A stretch of 64,000 nt of DNA from Mesorhizobium sp. M8A.F.Ca.ET.218.01.1.1 (GTDB lineage Bacteria > Pseudomonadota > Alphaproteobacteria > Rhizobiales > Rhizobiaceae), in assembly GCF_004791165.1 (NCBI RefSeq), contig NZ_SRUZ01000003.1:1-64000 (forward strand). Direction: 5' to 3'. The translations under genes and the position numbers were made by a program. How positions within the stretch are numbered: position 1 is the first letter of the stretch; each line of letters starts with the position of its first letter. The notes beneath the pieces are model-generated. The model saw only the letters and a program-made list of their open reading frames with translations, had not been told where the DNA came from and did not search any database. This document shows positions 1-13,616 of this stretch, one piece after another.

Positions 1-514
1 GTCCACATCCGAAATATCATGAAAAAGCTCAAGGCTACCAACCGCACCGAGGTAGCGTACAAGCTTAGACAAATGTTGCTTTGAAGGCTGCCTCGGATCG
101 GTCTTTGCCTGGCCGGCTCTGGCAATACAACTGCTGGATGGCTAAACGGCGGGCTAGCAGTTCGCCGTTCTGATCTAACCGAAGCTCGATCGCCCCGTTC
201 GACCCTTTTCGCGCGACAGCCACTCTCGGCGGCTTTCGGGCGCGTTCCCGTCCCGCGCGACCAGGGAAACACAAGCCAGTATGCGCCATGAATCGCTGCT
301 GGATTTTAGAGATGAAACTCAGTGCGTCGGTTGTCGCTTGGCGCCCACAGCGAAACCGCGTCCAGAAAAGCGCCGCATACGTTCGCGATCCACCCTAAGT
401 AAATTTGGCTTGGACTACGCCGAGCTAGATATACTGGAAAGGCGCCGGCGCGCTTTGGCGGTTGCAATCCGCACCGATGGAGCAGTCTCAGGCCGGATGC
501 TCTTGCACCCACTC
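1..514. other. No confident gene
   Basis: Short open frames exist on both strands (65-289 minus, 281-559 plus), but none has a convincing ribosome binding site or recognisable product, and they overlap each other. The stretch may hold the decayed end of a gene that lies left of the window. I see no terminator or repeat here. Confidence 0.4.
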
Positions 515-1423
515 TCACTTGACCCTTTGCACGAACAAATCCTGCAAGCGGAGGGGTAGTTGCGGCGAGGCTTGCAATTCCCTACAGCTCTGTTCCCATC
601 GTTGAAGATATTCGGCGATGGGAATACCGGTTCGACCGGGCCAGCGGTTTAGTGCGCCGAGCGCTTCGATGCAGCCAGGCGCGCGGTCGTATTCGGTGAG
701 GATAGTCGCTGACATTGCTTGGGCGAATGGATTGAGGCCCGGGATTTCGATTTCGCTGCGATGATCGGCGAACCAGGCCGCCGCGTCGCGAGTGAGCCCC
801 TGGCCATCGGCGAGCGCGGTGTAACCTCGGACGATGTTGTCGCGATACTCGGCAATGGCATCACCGAAAGCGTTGTCGCCAGGGAACGGAGGATTCTCCT
901 TCCAGTCTTTCGCCAGGCTTCCCAGGCCACGCAGCGAAAACGCTTCAACCGTCGCTTCCTCGAGCCACTGGCATGGTGGCGCCGGCTTGGCGTCCGCCTG
1001 CCAGCTGTTGGCCATGACGTGTCCGAGCTCGTGCCCGAACTGATAGGCAAGCTTCGACCAATCGCGCTCGCCGATGTCGACGATGATCCACGCCATGCTG
1101 GTGCCGTCTGGATGCAGCCACACGGCCGGTTGCCCGGAAGTGTGCTCGTCGATACGAAGTCGCGTAGGCTGGCGATCGGAGAGCAGGCGTAGGCCATCCA
1201 GGCAGGCGTGCCGCATACGCTCGACGACCTGATCTGCCGCACCTGGAAGCATGCGGCCCCAGTCGCCTGCGAGTTCGATGGGGGCCGAAAGAAGGGTGAC
1301 AGAGGGCTCAGTTGGGAGGGGCGGCATGGCTGAGTTGATCTCCAATCTGGGCCAAAGCCCTCCTGTTGCAGCCGCCGATCCCGCCACAACGACGACGCCA
1401 ACCGCCAACTCTCGCCGCGTCAT
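515..1423 (-). CDS. Secreted HExxH metallopeptidase-like protein
   Basis: The product is 302 residues. The N-terminus (MTRRELAVG followed by an Ala/Val/Gly-rich stretch) looks like a Tat-type or long Sec signal peptide, so export to the periplasm is likely. Around the middle is FGHELGHVM, an HExxH zinc-binding motif, and about 30 residues later comes WLEEATVEAFS, whose glutamates could supply the third zinc ligand as in gluzincin peptidases. This is the pattern of a zinc-dependent peptidase, but I do not recognise a named family. It stands alone on the minus strand and is divergent from the glycosyltransferase gene at 1607. A role in processing surface proteins of this locus is possible but purely inferred. 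Confidence 0.75.
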   Translation of the reverse strand: MTRRELAVGVVVVAGSAAATGGLWPRLEINSAMPPLPTEPSVTLLSAPIELAGDWGRMLPGAADQVVERMRHACLDGLRLLSDRQPTRLRIDEHTSGQPAVWLHPDGTSMAWIIVDIGERDWSKLAYQFGHELGHVMANSWQADAKPAPPCQWLEEATVEAFSLRGLGSLAKDWKENPPFPGDNAFGDAIAEYRDNIVRGYTALADGQGLTRDAAAWFADHRSEIEIPGLNPFAQAMSATILTEYDRAPGCIEALGALNRWPGRTGIPIAEYLQRWEQSCRELQASPQLPLRLQDLFVQRVK

Positions 1424-1606
1424 AAACTCTCCTGTTGGCAGAACAAATCATCTAGGCTAGCGCCTGTCATCCGGGACATCTCGTCAGCTATCACCAAACC
1501 GGCTAGACTTGAAACTGTCTTCAAATGGCGGCCTTGCTGCGAACTGCCTCAGGCGATGGAAGGGTACGACTGCGCGAACCGTCGATTTCAAAACAGGTCT
1601 AAAAGC

Positions 1607-2338
1607 ATGATAGATGAAATTCATGTCATCAATCTCGATCGCAGTATCGGGCGCCTAGATATATTTCGCAAGTTAAACTCGCATCTTTGCAACACTCGGA
1701 GGTTCTCCGGGATTGACGGTAAGTCAGTTGATCGCGATCGGCTGGTCAGGGACAAGGTCATCGCTCCGAATCTAGATTATGCAGCCGGCAGTTTGGGCTG
1801 CGCTATTTCGCACGTGACGCTGTGGAGAGAAGCAGTCGCACGCCATAAAGTGATAACGGTTGCCGAAGACGACGCGATCATCTCGCATCAATTCGAACGA
1901 CATACCAAGGCGCTCTTGTCAAAGGTCGGAGCCGATTGGGATTTTATCCTGTGGAGCGCAAGCCTGCGATGCTACGCCTGGTTGAATGCCCTTCCGGGCG
2001 GAACTGGTGCTAGGTTGGAGTTTTTTTCTGGCGACGTCATGACGCATGTTGCGGATTTCCAAGAGGCGAAAATCGAACCCGCTCTGCTCCGCGCGCATTA
2101 TCTGCTGGGGACGGTCTGCTATTCCATCTCGCCTCGCGGCGCGCGTGCACTGTTGGATTGGTGTCTTCCGATACGACCAATGATCGTAGATTTTGCCGGT
2201 TTTGGACTGAGGCTAAACAATGCAGGAATTGATTGTCTGATGAACGGGGTGATGCCGTCACTCAAGGCGTATGTGTGCTTGCCGCCGCTCGCGATAAGTG
2301 ACGAACGGCCCGAAGAATCGGTGCGGATAAACACGTGA
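1607..2338 (+). CDS. Glycosyltransferase family 25 protein
   Basis: The product is 243 residues from the ATG at 1607; an in-frame ATG at 1556 would add 17 residues unlike the family. GT25 hallmarks are visible: INLDRSIGRL at the N-terminus, the GSLGCAISHVTLW block, and the acidic AEDDA motif that binds metal and nucleotide sugar. GT25 enzymes include LPS galactosyltransferases of bacteria and also the collagen hydroxylysine galactosyltransferases of animals and a mimivirus collagen glycosyltransferase. The gene lies 7 kb upstream of a collagen-like secreted protein, with two other glycosyltransferase genes in between. The acceptor cannot be read from sequence; LPS or exopolysaccharide is the conservative guess and the collagen-like protein the interesting one. 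Confidence 0.85.
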   Translation: MIDEIHVINLDRSIGRLDIFRKLNSHLCNTRRFSGIDGKSVDRDRLVRDKVIAPNLDYAAGSLGCAISHVTLWREAVARHKVITVAEDDAIISHQFERHTKALLSKVGADWDFILWSASLRCYAWLNALPGGTGARLEFFSGDVMTHVADFQEAKIEPALLRAHYLLGTVCYSISPRGARALLDWCLPIRPMIVDFAGFGLRLNNAGIDCLMNGVMPSLKAYVCLPPLAISDERPEESVRINT

Positions 2339-2393
2339 GGAGCTTGCGCTCAGCCTGAGCCGCGGCGTCTTCGCCGAGCGGTGATTTGACGTC

Positions 2394-3470
2394 TCATGCC
2401 CGGTCCTCTTCCCGCAGCCGAATGAAGAAATTTAGATTGTTCGAAAGACGCTCATTGGTTGGATCAAGCTCAAGCGCTTTCCTGCCCCACGCGACGGCAT
2501 GGTCCATCGCATTCAGGTGCCATGATGCGATGGCGCCCAGGTCAAACAGCCGAAATCCCCAGCAGTTCGGATCGTCCAGATAGCTTCCGGTGCGGTGCGT
2601 CTTCTCGATACCGTTGGTGCAAGCCCAAAACAGATTCAACCAGTCCGCTTTGCCGTGGAACTCTTCTGCCAGATCGGCCCAGATCTCGCGGCGGTGCGGC
2701 GCTTCCATCCGCGCCTTGTCCAGCCAGGACAAGCTCTGTTCCGGGCGCATGCGCGCGATATAACGCATGGCCTCAGCCCGTTCTTCGCCCCACGTGCTTG
2801 TCGGTAAGGCAAGGTAGTTCTCAAGCAACTGGACGGCTCGATCGTGCTGGTTGGCCCACATCAGGTCCCGCCCGAGCCAGAAGCAGATCTGTGCGTCCGC
2901 TGGATCTTCCTTATGTGCAATCTCCATCAGCGGCAGGTAAGTGCTCCTTGTTGGCTTGGTGAGGTCTTGCACCTCGAACATGACGATGTCGGTGCTGGTC
3001 GCCGTCACTTCCCTTTCTCCGGTGAAGACGAGGGCCTCATGGACTGGTCGCTTGAATCGATAGCCCCAGCGATGGTGAAAATTCTTCGCCGGCCAACTTC
3101 GCAACGGTGCCGGATCATCAACACTGGATCTATAGATCGTCTGGCAATAGAGGGCTGTCGTTTCGGCGTTCCAGGCCGCCTCCAACTTCGGGCGCCAGCC
3201 CGGTTCGAGAAACCGGTCCATGTCCATGGTGCAACACACATCGACGTCGGCAGGGATAAGAGCCATGGCGGCGTTGCGGGCGTCGTCAAAGCGCCACGGA
3301 CGGATCGCTATCGGGTGCACAGTGACGCCGGCCGCGGTCAGCCGTCCTACCGTGTCATCGGTGCTGCCCGTATCGGCCACTATCCGGTAGTCCGCATCGA
3401 CGGCCGAGTTGGCCCAACGTTCGGCGTTCCCGGCCTCATTCAATGCGATGGTGTAGACCGCAACTTTCAA
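2394..3470 (-). CDS. GT2-type glycosyltransferase with TPR tail
   Basis: The product is 358 residues. The N-terminus (MKVAVYTIALNEAGNAERW, then ADTGSTDDTV) is the nucleotide-sugar-binding start of a family 2 inverting glycosyltransferase. Further in, the acidic CTMDMDRFLEPGW segment sits where the metal-binding DxD lies. The C-terminal part (roughly residues 190-340) is helical and TPR-like, with repeated small-residue helices ending in HAVAWGRKALELDPTNERL. Such GT2-TPR proteins are cytoplasmic and often glycosylate proteins or build surface glycans. It runs in the same direction as the large gene at 3556-7344, 85 bases downstream of it, so the two probably form an operon. Confidence 0.82.
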   Translation of the reverse strand: MKVAVYTIALNEAGNAERWANSAVDADYRIVADTGSTDDTVGRLTAAGVTVHPIAIRPWRFDDARNAAMALIPADVDVCCTMDMDRFLEPGWRPKLEAAWNAETTALYCQTIYRSSVDDPAPLRSWPAKNFHHRWGYRFKRPVHEALVFTGEREVTATSTDIVMFEVQDLTKPTRSTYLPLMEIAHKEDPADAQICFWLGRDLMWANQHDRAVQLLENYLALPTSTWGEERAEAMRYIARMRPEQSLSWLDKARMEAPHRREIWADLAEEFHGKADWLNLFWACTNGIEKTHRTGSYLDDPNCWGFRLFDLGAIASWHLNAMDHAVAWGRKALELDPTNERLSNNLNFFIRLREEDRA

Positions 3471-3555
3471 CGAAGCGCTCCGCGATCAGGCATATCGGGC
3501 GTCTATTCTGTGCGCATCAACGCGGACCGAGCCCGCCCGGAATGACCTGTGGGGC

Positions 3556-6500
3556 TCAACGCACAAGGCCAATCCCTCCGCGCTTGCGGATCGCGACCAA
3601 GCCGCCGAGCAGATTTGCCCGGTTCAGCTCATAGTGGCTGTCGAAGAACAGGATCTCGGCGATTTGACCGGCAAGCGCACTCACTCCCAACGGATCGGCC
3701 GAGCGGGCACTGCCGTGCCGCTGAATCTCGCGCAGCAGGTTCTTCGTGAGTGCAATCTTGCCGGTGTCCTCGTCCGGCGGCTGCCAGTCGAGGTCTTCGA
3801 TGAAATACCAGCCGCCCTCGGCGAGCAGCGGGAAGAACTCGCGAAGCGTGAGTTGTTCGTCGAACGAAGCATGGCTGCCGTCGTCGATGATCACGTCGAG
3901 CGAGCCTGGTTCGAGTTTCGTGGCCACCCTGTGTAGATCGTCCAGCTTGGACTGGTCGCAGATGAACGATTTGAACCTTTCGTTATTGAACTCGGAAAAA
4001 TCCGTCGAGTCGACGCCGAACACTTGGCAGAAGGGAAAAAAGCTCTGCCAAAGCGAGACTGATGGGGTCTCGGTTTGGTCGTCCGCCAACACGCGACACA
4101 GACCGATCTCCATAAGCCTCCGCAAGGAAAACCGCCGGCCTGACAGCAGGCGATCGTAGACCCTGGCATAGGCATGACGATTGCCGGTATGCCGGTTCTT
4201 GTCGGTATTGAAACGGTCAGCGAGGTTCGTGAGCGAGGGGAAACTGTGCAGGGGGTCGATCAGCAGTGCGTTAAGCGGCGCTCCTTCACCGTCCGAGCGA
4301 GCTTCATTGCGTGCCGTCCAAAGATGGATTCCAAAGACGCGCTCATCATTAAGATAGTCGGCCAACTGGGACAGCGGCTTGTCGAACTCGCTTATCTCGG
4401 TCCAATCAATCGGATTAAAGAGCATCGGCCCAAACACCCATTCGCGCAATTCGGCGCCTGCATCCGACGCAACGTAATCGGACAGCAACCTCGGACCGAT
4501 CTCGCCGAATCCCTTTCCGGTGTCACCGAAGAACCGCTCGATCGACATTTCGTAGAGCACTCTTAGGTGGTGGCTATAAGCTTCAGCATAGATCACGTTG
4601 CCACAGATGAAGTGACCTTGGTGCCCGCCGCGCCATTGCAGATTGAAAAAATAATCGCCACGGAACGGGAATGGTCTCAGCATGACCACGTCGCAGTCCA
4701 TCCACAATCCGCCATGCTCGTAAAGCACAGCGTACCTAAAAGCGTCGCTGAAATACCTGATCTCGGAGCCGGCAACAATTCGATCGAACAAGGCGCGCGG
4801 CATCACGTCGTCCGCAGTTCGGACCTCCACGCCGAGCGGGAGCAGGAATTCAAGCTTGTTCGGCGAATAGGTCCAGACCCTCACGGGATGGCCGGCCGCG
4901 CGCATCGATGTGGTGGCGGCAATCAACGTTCGATGCTCTGCATTGTCGGACAGCACCTCGTAGAAGCAGTGGATCTGCGGCAACGCGGCATCCCCTGTGC
5001 GCAAGTGAGACGCGATGCGGGCATCGAAGGCTCGCGATAGCGCGCATCGCTCTTGCGGCGAATCCGCCAAACGAAGGAACGGCGCCAGCTCGAGAAGGAT
5101 TTCTTCAGTTCCTTTCGCTTCGCTCGAGGCACCGCTGCTTGCCGGTTGAGAAAGGCCGCCGTCAGGCGGGCCTGGATTGCCATTCTCGCGCCTCACAGGC
5201 TGATGGTTCGTTTCCAGCTTCTTCCGCACAGGGGGTCGTTCGTTGGCGCCGGCCGCAGAATGCATGGCCAGTGAGTTCCAGTGAGCCTCGCCCGGTAACA
5301 AGTTGCCTGTGGCCTGTAGCAGTAGGCGTACCTCCGATGCATCAACAAGGCCAATCCACGACTCGCTGTCTCCGACGCCATAGGAAATCAGCAGCTGTTC
5401 CTCATTCGGGTGCCATGTGAGGCCGGCTGCAAATTCGCTCCCCTTGTCGTTAAAGAAGAAGGGTCGGCTGACCTTCCCCAGGCGAGCTGCGTCGTCGAAC
5501 CAGACGCAGCGATGCTGGTAGATTGGCCGAACTTCGTTCGGCCGCGTGCGCACCTCATGAACGAGTGCCAGCCACCCGCCGTCGAATACAATCGCCTGCG
5601 TGGCCCCCCTGAATTGTTCGCTACACAAAGCAGACGCGGCCTCCGAGACCGTTTGCCCTTGATCGTCGACAATGCGGACGGGGTCGCCCGCACAAAAGAA
5701 CTGCAGCTGCTCACTATCGGCATCGATGCCAGCCGGCTTGACGAGGGGCATCCAGCTGGTGTCGAGCAGCTTCGTACCCAGGGGGTGGAGCACACGCCAA
5801 TCGGTCATTTGGTATGGCCCAGGTCCGCGATCGTCGATACGCGCAATAACGGGTTCGCACCAGCTGTCTGCCGTCAACGCGCGCGAGCATGCGACAGTCC
5901 ACAGTTGTTCGCGCCAAGCAAACACGCGAATGGCCTCGAAGCCTGGTTCTGCTCTGTCGGCGGCTTCTGCCAGGTCGGCCGGCGCCAGTATCTCCGTGGC
6001 TGACTGAACGACGAGATCGGCATCCAGGTGAACGAGGAAATTGCGCGTTTGGCTCGGCGCCTCTTCGGGCGTATCAGGCCGGCCATCTTCCTTCAGCGTG
6101 CAGTTAACGGTCGGCTGAACCAGGACGATCCGGGCACCCAATCGCGTTACTGACGGACTGCTTGGCCGGTGGCCGTCGGGGGGGGTGAAGCCGATAGGGC
6201 GCGCGCTGAACGACGGCATCGTTGTCTTGGCGGACTGCAGATAAAAGAGCAGGTTGGATCGCGCCAACTCCCTGGGTCCATCGCCGATGCTACGGTCCAG
6301 CGCTAACCAGTTGCACGTCGCGAAACCGCGATCCTTGCGCACCGGGTCGCGCGCATAATTCGCCGCGATCGCATACTCTTCGCGCAAGCCTGTCGTGTAG
6401 ACGAAATCCTCAAGGAACAGGATGTCTTCCTCCGGCCGCTTGATCGCCAGCCCCGCTTCGGAGAACAACACGCTGGCGTCGTTCATCCCCTTCTCTCGGT

Positions 6501-7344
6501 AAAACCGGGCCAGGTCATAAAGTGGCTCGGCGCGTTGCGGCCGTTGATTGAAGGCAGCAAGCGCCTGTTGAACAAAACCGGCCTCATCGCCGAGTTTGCG
6601 CAAGCAGCGCGCCTCCTGCAGGCGGGCGTTCCACGCCTCCTCGTCCCAACCGCCCATCGCGGCACGCTTGGCGTAGGCCACCGCCGCCTCCGCCGTTCGC
6701 CCAGCGTCGCGGTAGGACTGTGCCAGGTAGAACCAGTAGCGCTGATTTTCCGGATTCTTATCAAGGGCCTCCAGCAGAAGCCTGGCATCACGCTCGAACT
6801 TGTCCGCTCGGTTCGACCCGCTGGCGTGGTCCTTGTACCAGGCGCCCCTCAGTTCCCGCACGCCACCAGGCACGTCGAGATATTCGTGGGTCACGCCATG
6901 GTAGCGTGCACCGGCGTCGCGCCTGGCAAGACGTGTATTCCAATAGGCGAGGCCGGAATCCGAGCGCTGGAGCAGCCGGTAACCCGGGCCGTCGAGCCCA
7001 TCTCGGAAGCCTGTATCCTCGACCATCAGCTCCATGTCGGCATCGTCGAACAGCAGATAGTCATAGGCGAGCGGCGAGGCATAGGCGTGATCGAGCGCGG
7101 CGTTGCGCGCCTGCTCGAAATTGTGGAACGGGAACTCATGCAATTCGCCAGGCAGGTTGTGGACGGCAAAGAACGCCTTGATGAAATCCTGGGTTCCGTC
7201 GTTCGAGCCGGTGTCGCCGATGACCCAACAGTCGATGTGGTCGACAACCGCCCCGAGACAGCGTTGAAGGTTCGCCATCTCGTTCTTGACGATCATGTTG
7301 AGGCAGAGGCGCTTACCGCTCATATGCTGACTATCGACCCCCAT
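3556..7344 (-). CDS. Multidomain glycosyltransferase/methyltransferase
   Basis: This 1262-residue protein has modules in a row: a GT2 domain (CLNMIVKNE, GDTGSNDGT, and the DDADMEL metal site) in the first 150 residues; TPR-like helices to about 340; a middle beta-rich section ending near 690 in LISYGVGDSESW, a motif I associate with GH130/GH43-like propellers; a GT32-like domain with DAFRYAVLYEHGGLWMDCDVV, a DxD motif typical of capsule and alpha-1,6-mannosyl transferases (about 800-1010); and a C-terminal SAM-dependent methyltransferase-like domain with IIDDGSHASFDEQ (about 1060-1240). An alternative start lies 7 codons in, at 7323. It is probably cytoplasmic and could assemble and cap a glycan in one polypeptide. 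No linker has decayed, so the fusion looks functional. Confidence 0.85.
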   Translation of the reverse strand: MGVDSQHMSGKRLCLNMIVKNEMANLQRCLGAVVDHIDCWVIGDTGSNDGTQDFIKAFFAVHNLPGELHEFPFHNFEQARNAALDHAYASPLAYDYLLFDDADMELMVEDTGFRDGLDGPGYRLLQRSDSGLAYWNTRLARRDAGARYHGVTHEYLDVPGGVRELRGAWYKDHASGSNRADKFERDARLLLEALDKNPENQRYWFYLAQSYRDAGRTAEAAVAYAKRAAMGGWDEEAWNARLQEARCLRKLGDEAGFVQQALAAFNQRPQRAEPLYDLARFYREKGMNDASVLFSEAGLAIKRPEEDILFLEDFVYTTGLREEYAIAANYARDPVRKDRGFATCNWLALDRSIGDGPRELARSNLLFYLQSAKTTMPSFSARPIGFTPPDGHRPSSPSVTRLGARIVLVQPTVNCTLKEDGRPDTPEEAPSQTRNFLVHLDADLVVQSATEILAPADLAEAADRAEPGFEAIRVFAWREQLWTVACSRALTADSWCEPVIARIDDRGPGPYQMTDWRVLHPLGTKLLDTSWMPLVKPAGIDADSEQLQFFCAGDPVRIVDDQGQTVSEAASALCSEQFRGATQAIVFDGGWLALVHEVRTRPNEVRPIYQHRCVWFDDAARLGKVSRPFFFNDKGSEFAAGLTWHPNEEQLLISYGVGDSESWIGLVDASEVRLLLQATGNLLPGEAHWNSLAMHSAAGANERPPVRKKLETNHQPVRRENGNPGPPDGGLSQPASSGASSEAKGTEEILLELAPFLRLADSPQERCALSRAFDARIASHLRTGDAALPQIHCFYEVLSDNAEHRTLIAATTSMRAAGHPVRVWTYSPNKLEFLLPLGVEVRTADDVMPRALFDRIVAGSEIRYFSDAFRYAVLYEHGGLWMDCDVVMLRPFPFRGDYFFNLQWRGGHQGHFICGNVIYAEAYSHHLRVLYEMSIERFFGDTGKGFGEIGPRLLSDYVASDAGAELREWVFGPMLFNPIDWTEISEFDKPLSQLADYLNDERVFGIHLWTARNEARSDGEGAPLNALLIDPLHSFPSLTNLADRFNTDKNRHTGNRHAYARVYDRLLSGRRFSLRRLMEIGLCRVLADDQTETPSVSLWQSFFPFCQVFGVDSTDFSEFNNERFKSFICDQSKLDDLHRVATKLEPGSLDVIIDDGSHASFDEQLTLREFFPLLAEGGWYFIEDLDWQPPDEDTGKIALTKNLLREIQRHGSARSADPLGVSALAGQIAEILFFDSHYELNRANLLGGLVAIRKRGGIGLVR

Positions 7345-8354
7345 GGCTGCGGGCTGAAGCGGTTACATTTGTGCCATGGTGCCATCGGCGACAGCGATCC
7401 GATACACATCATCCCTGCCTCGGCCATCTGGATGCTACCTCAGCGTGGTCCATTGTTAGCCAGCACCTTCCGCCGCAGCAAGGGTCTCGCGGTCACCTTG
7501 ATCGCGGCTTTGCGAATTGCCCTGTAGGCTCGATCGCTACGCAGACACCCCCGCCGCGATATCAAGGGTTCGTCGCTGCCGAAGGCGGCGTATCTTAAGT
7601 CCCGGATTTTTCGGTGCATTTGGGCGTAATGCCCGCCATCTCGATGATTGCCAAAGGTAGTAAGTCATGGTTGGGCGTTTAATAAATTGCAAACAGGTTA
7701 TTTACAAACTGCTAATTTTATATTTTACTAATATCTTATGTATGGGAGGGTCTCCGTGGACCGGCAGTAGGCCTGTCGGTTCGCGCTGTCTGCGAAGCCA
7801 GGAGAGTATCTGGAGCAATCCCACTTCGTGCGTGAGGGCGCAGAAAGTGTTTGGCGTGCAAGGAAGACGTCGTAGGGTCTTGAATTAGGCCCGCGTTTTC
7901 CCAACCGGATGGTCCCTCGCAAGTAGTCGATTCCCTCGTGTGTTGGGAGTTGGCTGTGGTTGGTGTGATACCAAGTGCGAAACGATGCGTACGCGACGCA
8001 GGTTTCTGCTTCAATCAATCCCTCAACTATCTGCAGCTGGCCGCCAGCAAAGATTGCGTGGCGCTTGATGAGTGTTGCTCGGCGCCCTTTGGACCGCGGC
8101 GCGCAGCGAGTTCCACACCCACCTCAGTGAAGACAAGTGGACGGCGTTCGATCGGACGGCACGAAGAGGTCGTCAAGCCTTGTGCGCGCGTCTGGTCGCT
8201 CGTGCGGCGCCCGTCGGTTTACGGATCTTGCACGCAGCTCGAGCACCGGCAGAAGCTGCGACCGCCCTTAGCGAGCGCGGGCGCTCGGCAGCGATAGAAA
8301 CCTAGGCACGAAACAAGACACACAGCGGCGTTGCCGCCGCCGACCGAGGAGGAA
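7345..8354. other. Long upstream region with AT-rich island
   Basis: About 1 kb without a convincing gene. At 7665-7745 the sequence becomes strongly AT-rich, with two copies of a CAAACwG element 16 bases apart, in contrast to its GC-rich surroundings. This is the kind of DNA that nucleoid-associated repressors such as MucR bind in Rhizobiales. The rest holds only overlapping frames on both strands without ribosome binding sites. I infer that it is the control region of the operon starting at 8355, perhaps with remnants of an older gene. Confidence 0.4.
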
Positions 8355-8672
8355 ATGATGAGCTACATAGCAGGGTTTGCCGTCATGGAAGTTGCTGTTA
8401 GAGGCGTTTTGCCCATCGGCGACACGCCCGAAAATGTAGCTTATTTTATCCTTGACACGGCCAAGAGCGCCGTCGTCGGTCAGGTCATTCTTCCCAAGGC
8501 CGTCAAGCGAAGCCTCGCCGTCGCTGTCACCGTCAAGGTTCCGGCCGCGGCCGGTTCATTTGCGATTGGCACGTTTGATGATGGCGGGAATTTCCAGGCC
8601 TGCAGCTTCCTCCGGGTAGAGAGCCCCGCTGTCGAACATCCCGACGGCGCCATCGGGCCGTCCGGAAGATGA
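8355..8672 (+). CDS. Small hypothetical protein of the secretion operon
   Basis: The product is about 105 residues, starting at one of two adjacent ATGs (8355, 8358) directly behind a good GAGGA ribosome binding site at 8347-8351. I do not recognise the family. The sequence is beta-rich: YFILDTAKSAVVGQVILP, then AVTVKVP, then GTFDDGGNF. The same order of motifs (FYLVDT, VGSFVLP, TVTVP, VYDSGF) occurs in the central domain of the collagen-like protein encoded next, so it may be a related fold, for example a cap, chaperone or decoy. It ends 91 bases before that gene and has no signal peptide. Confidence 0.6.
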   Translation: MMSYIAGFAVMEVAVRGVLPIGDTPENVAYFILDTAKSAVVGQVILPKAVKRSLAVAVTVKVPAAAGSFAIGTFDDGGNFQACSFLRVESPAVEHPDGAIGPSGR

Positions 8673-8739
8673 GGCCTCTCAAGTCGCTTATCCCGAGCCC
8701 TCGCCGGCGAGGCCGGTGGGCGGTTTCCGTTTGAACTGA

Positions 8740-13446
<4,707 letters not shown>

Positions 13447-13495
13447 GCAGGAATGGTGACCGGACAAACCACAAAAGAGACCGGTCCAAGGGTAA

Positions 13496-13548
13496 GAAAT
13501 GGTCGCGCGGGCTTTGCGAGAGAGCAAAGCCTGCGCGTTCACCATTTC
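13496..13548 (+). terminator. Strong intercistronic hairpin (attenuator-like)
   Basis: A long stem: GAAATGGT at 13496-13503 pairs with ACCATTTC at 13541-13548, and CGCGCGGGCTTTGC (13504-13517) pairs with GCAAAGCCTGCGCG (13524-13537) with one G-U pair, around a 6-base loop. It sits between the substrate gene and the exporter gene and has no T-run. It could act as partial terminator, RNA processing site or 3' stabiliser that lets substrate mRNA exceed exporter mRNA. The E. coli hlyA-hlyB junction has an analogous attenuator. Confidence 0.75.
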
Positions 13549-13616
13549 CGAATGGGCAAGGGACGGTCTGCCCTGGGCACGACTGAACTTTGGCCTGCGT
13601 GCCGGAAGGGAAGTCC

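Noticed and set aside
6535..7527. 330-residue plus ORF antisense to the large glycosyltransferase
   Set aside because: No family match, while the minus strand has clear GT2 motifs.
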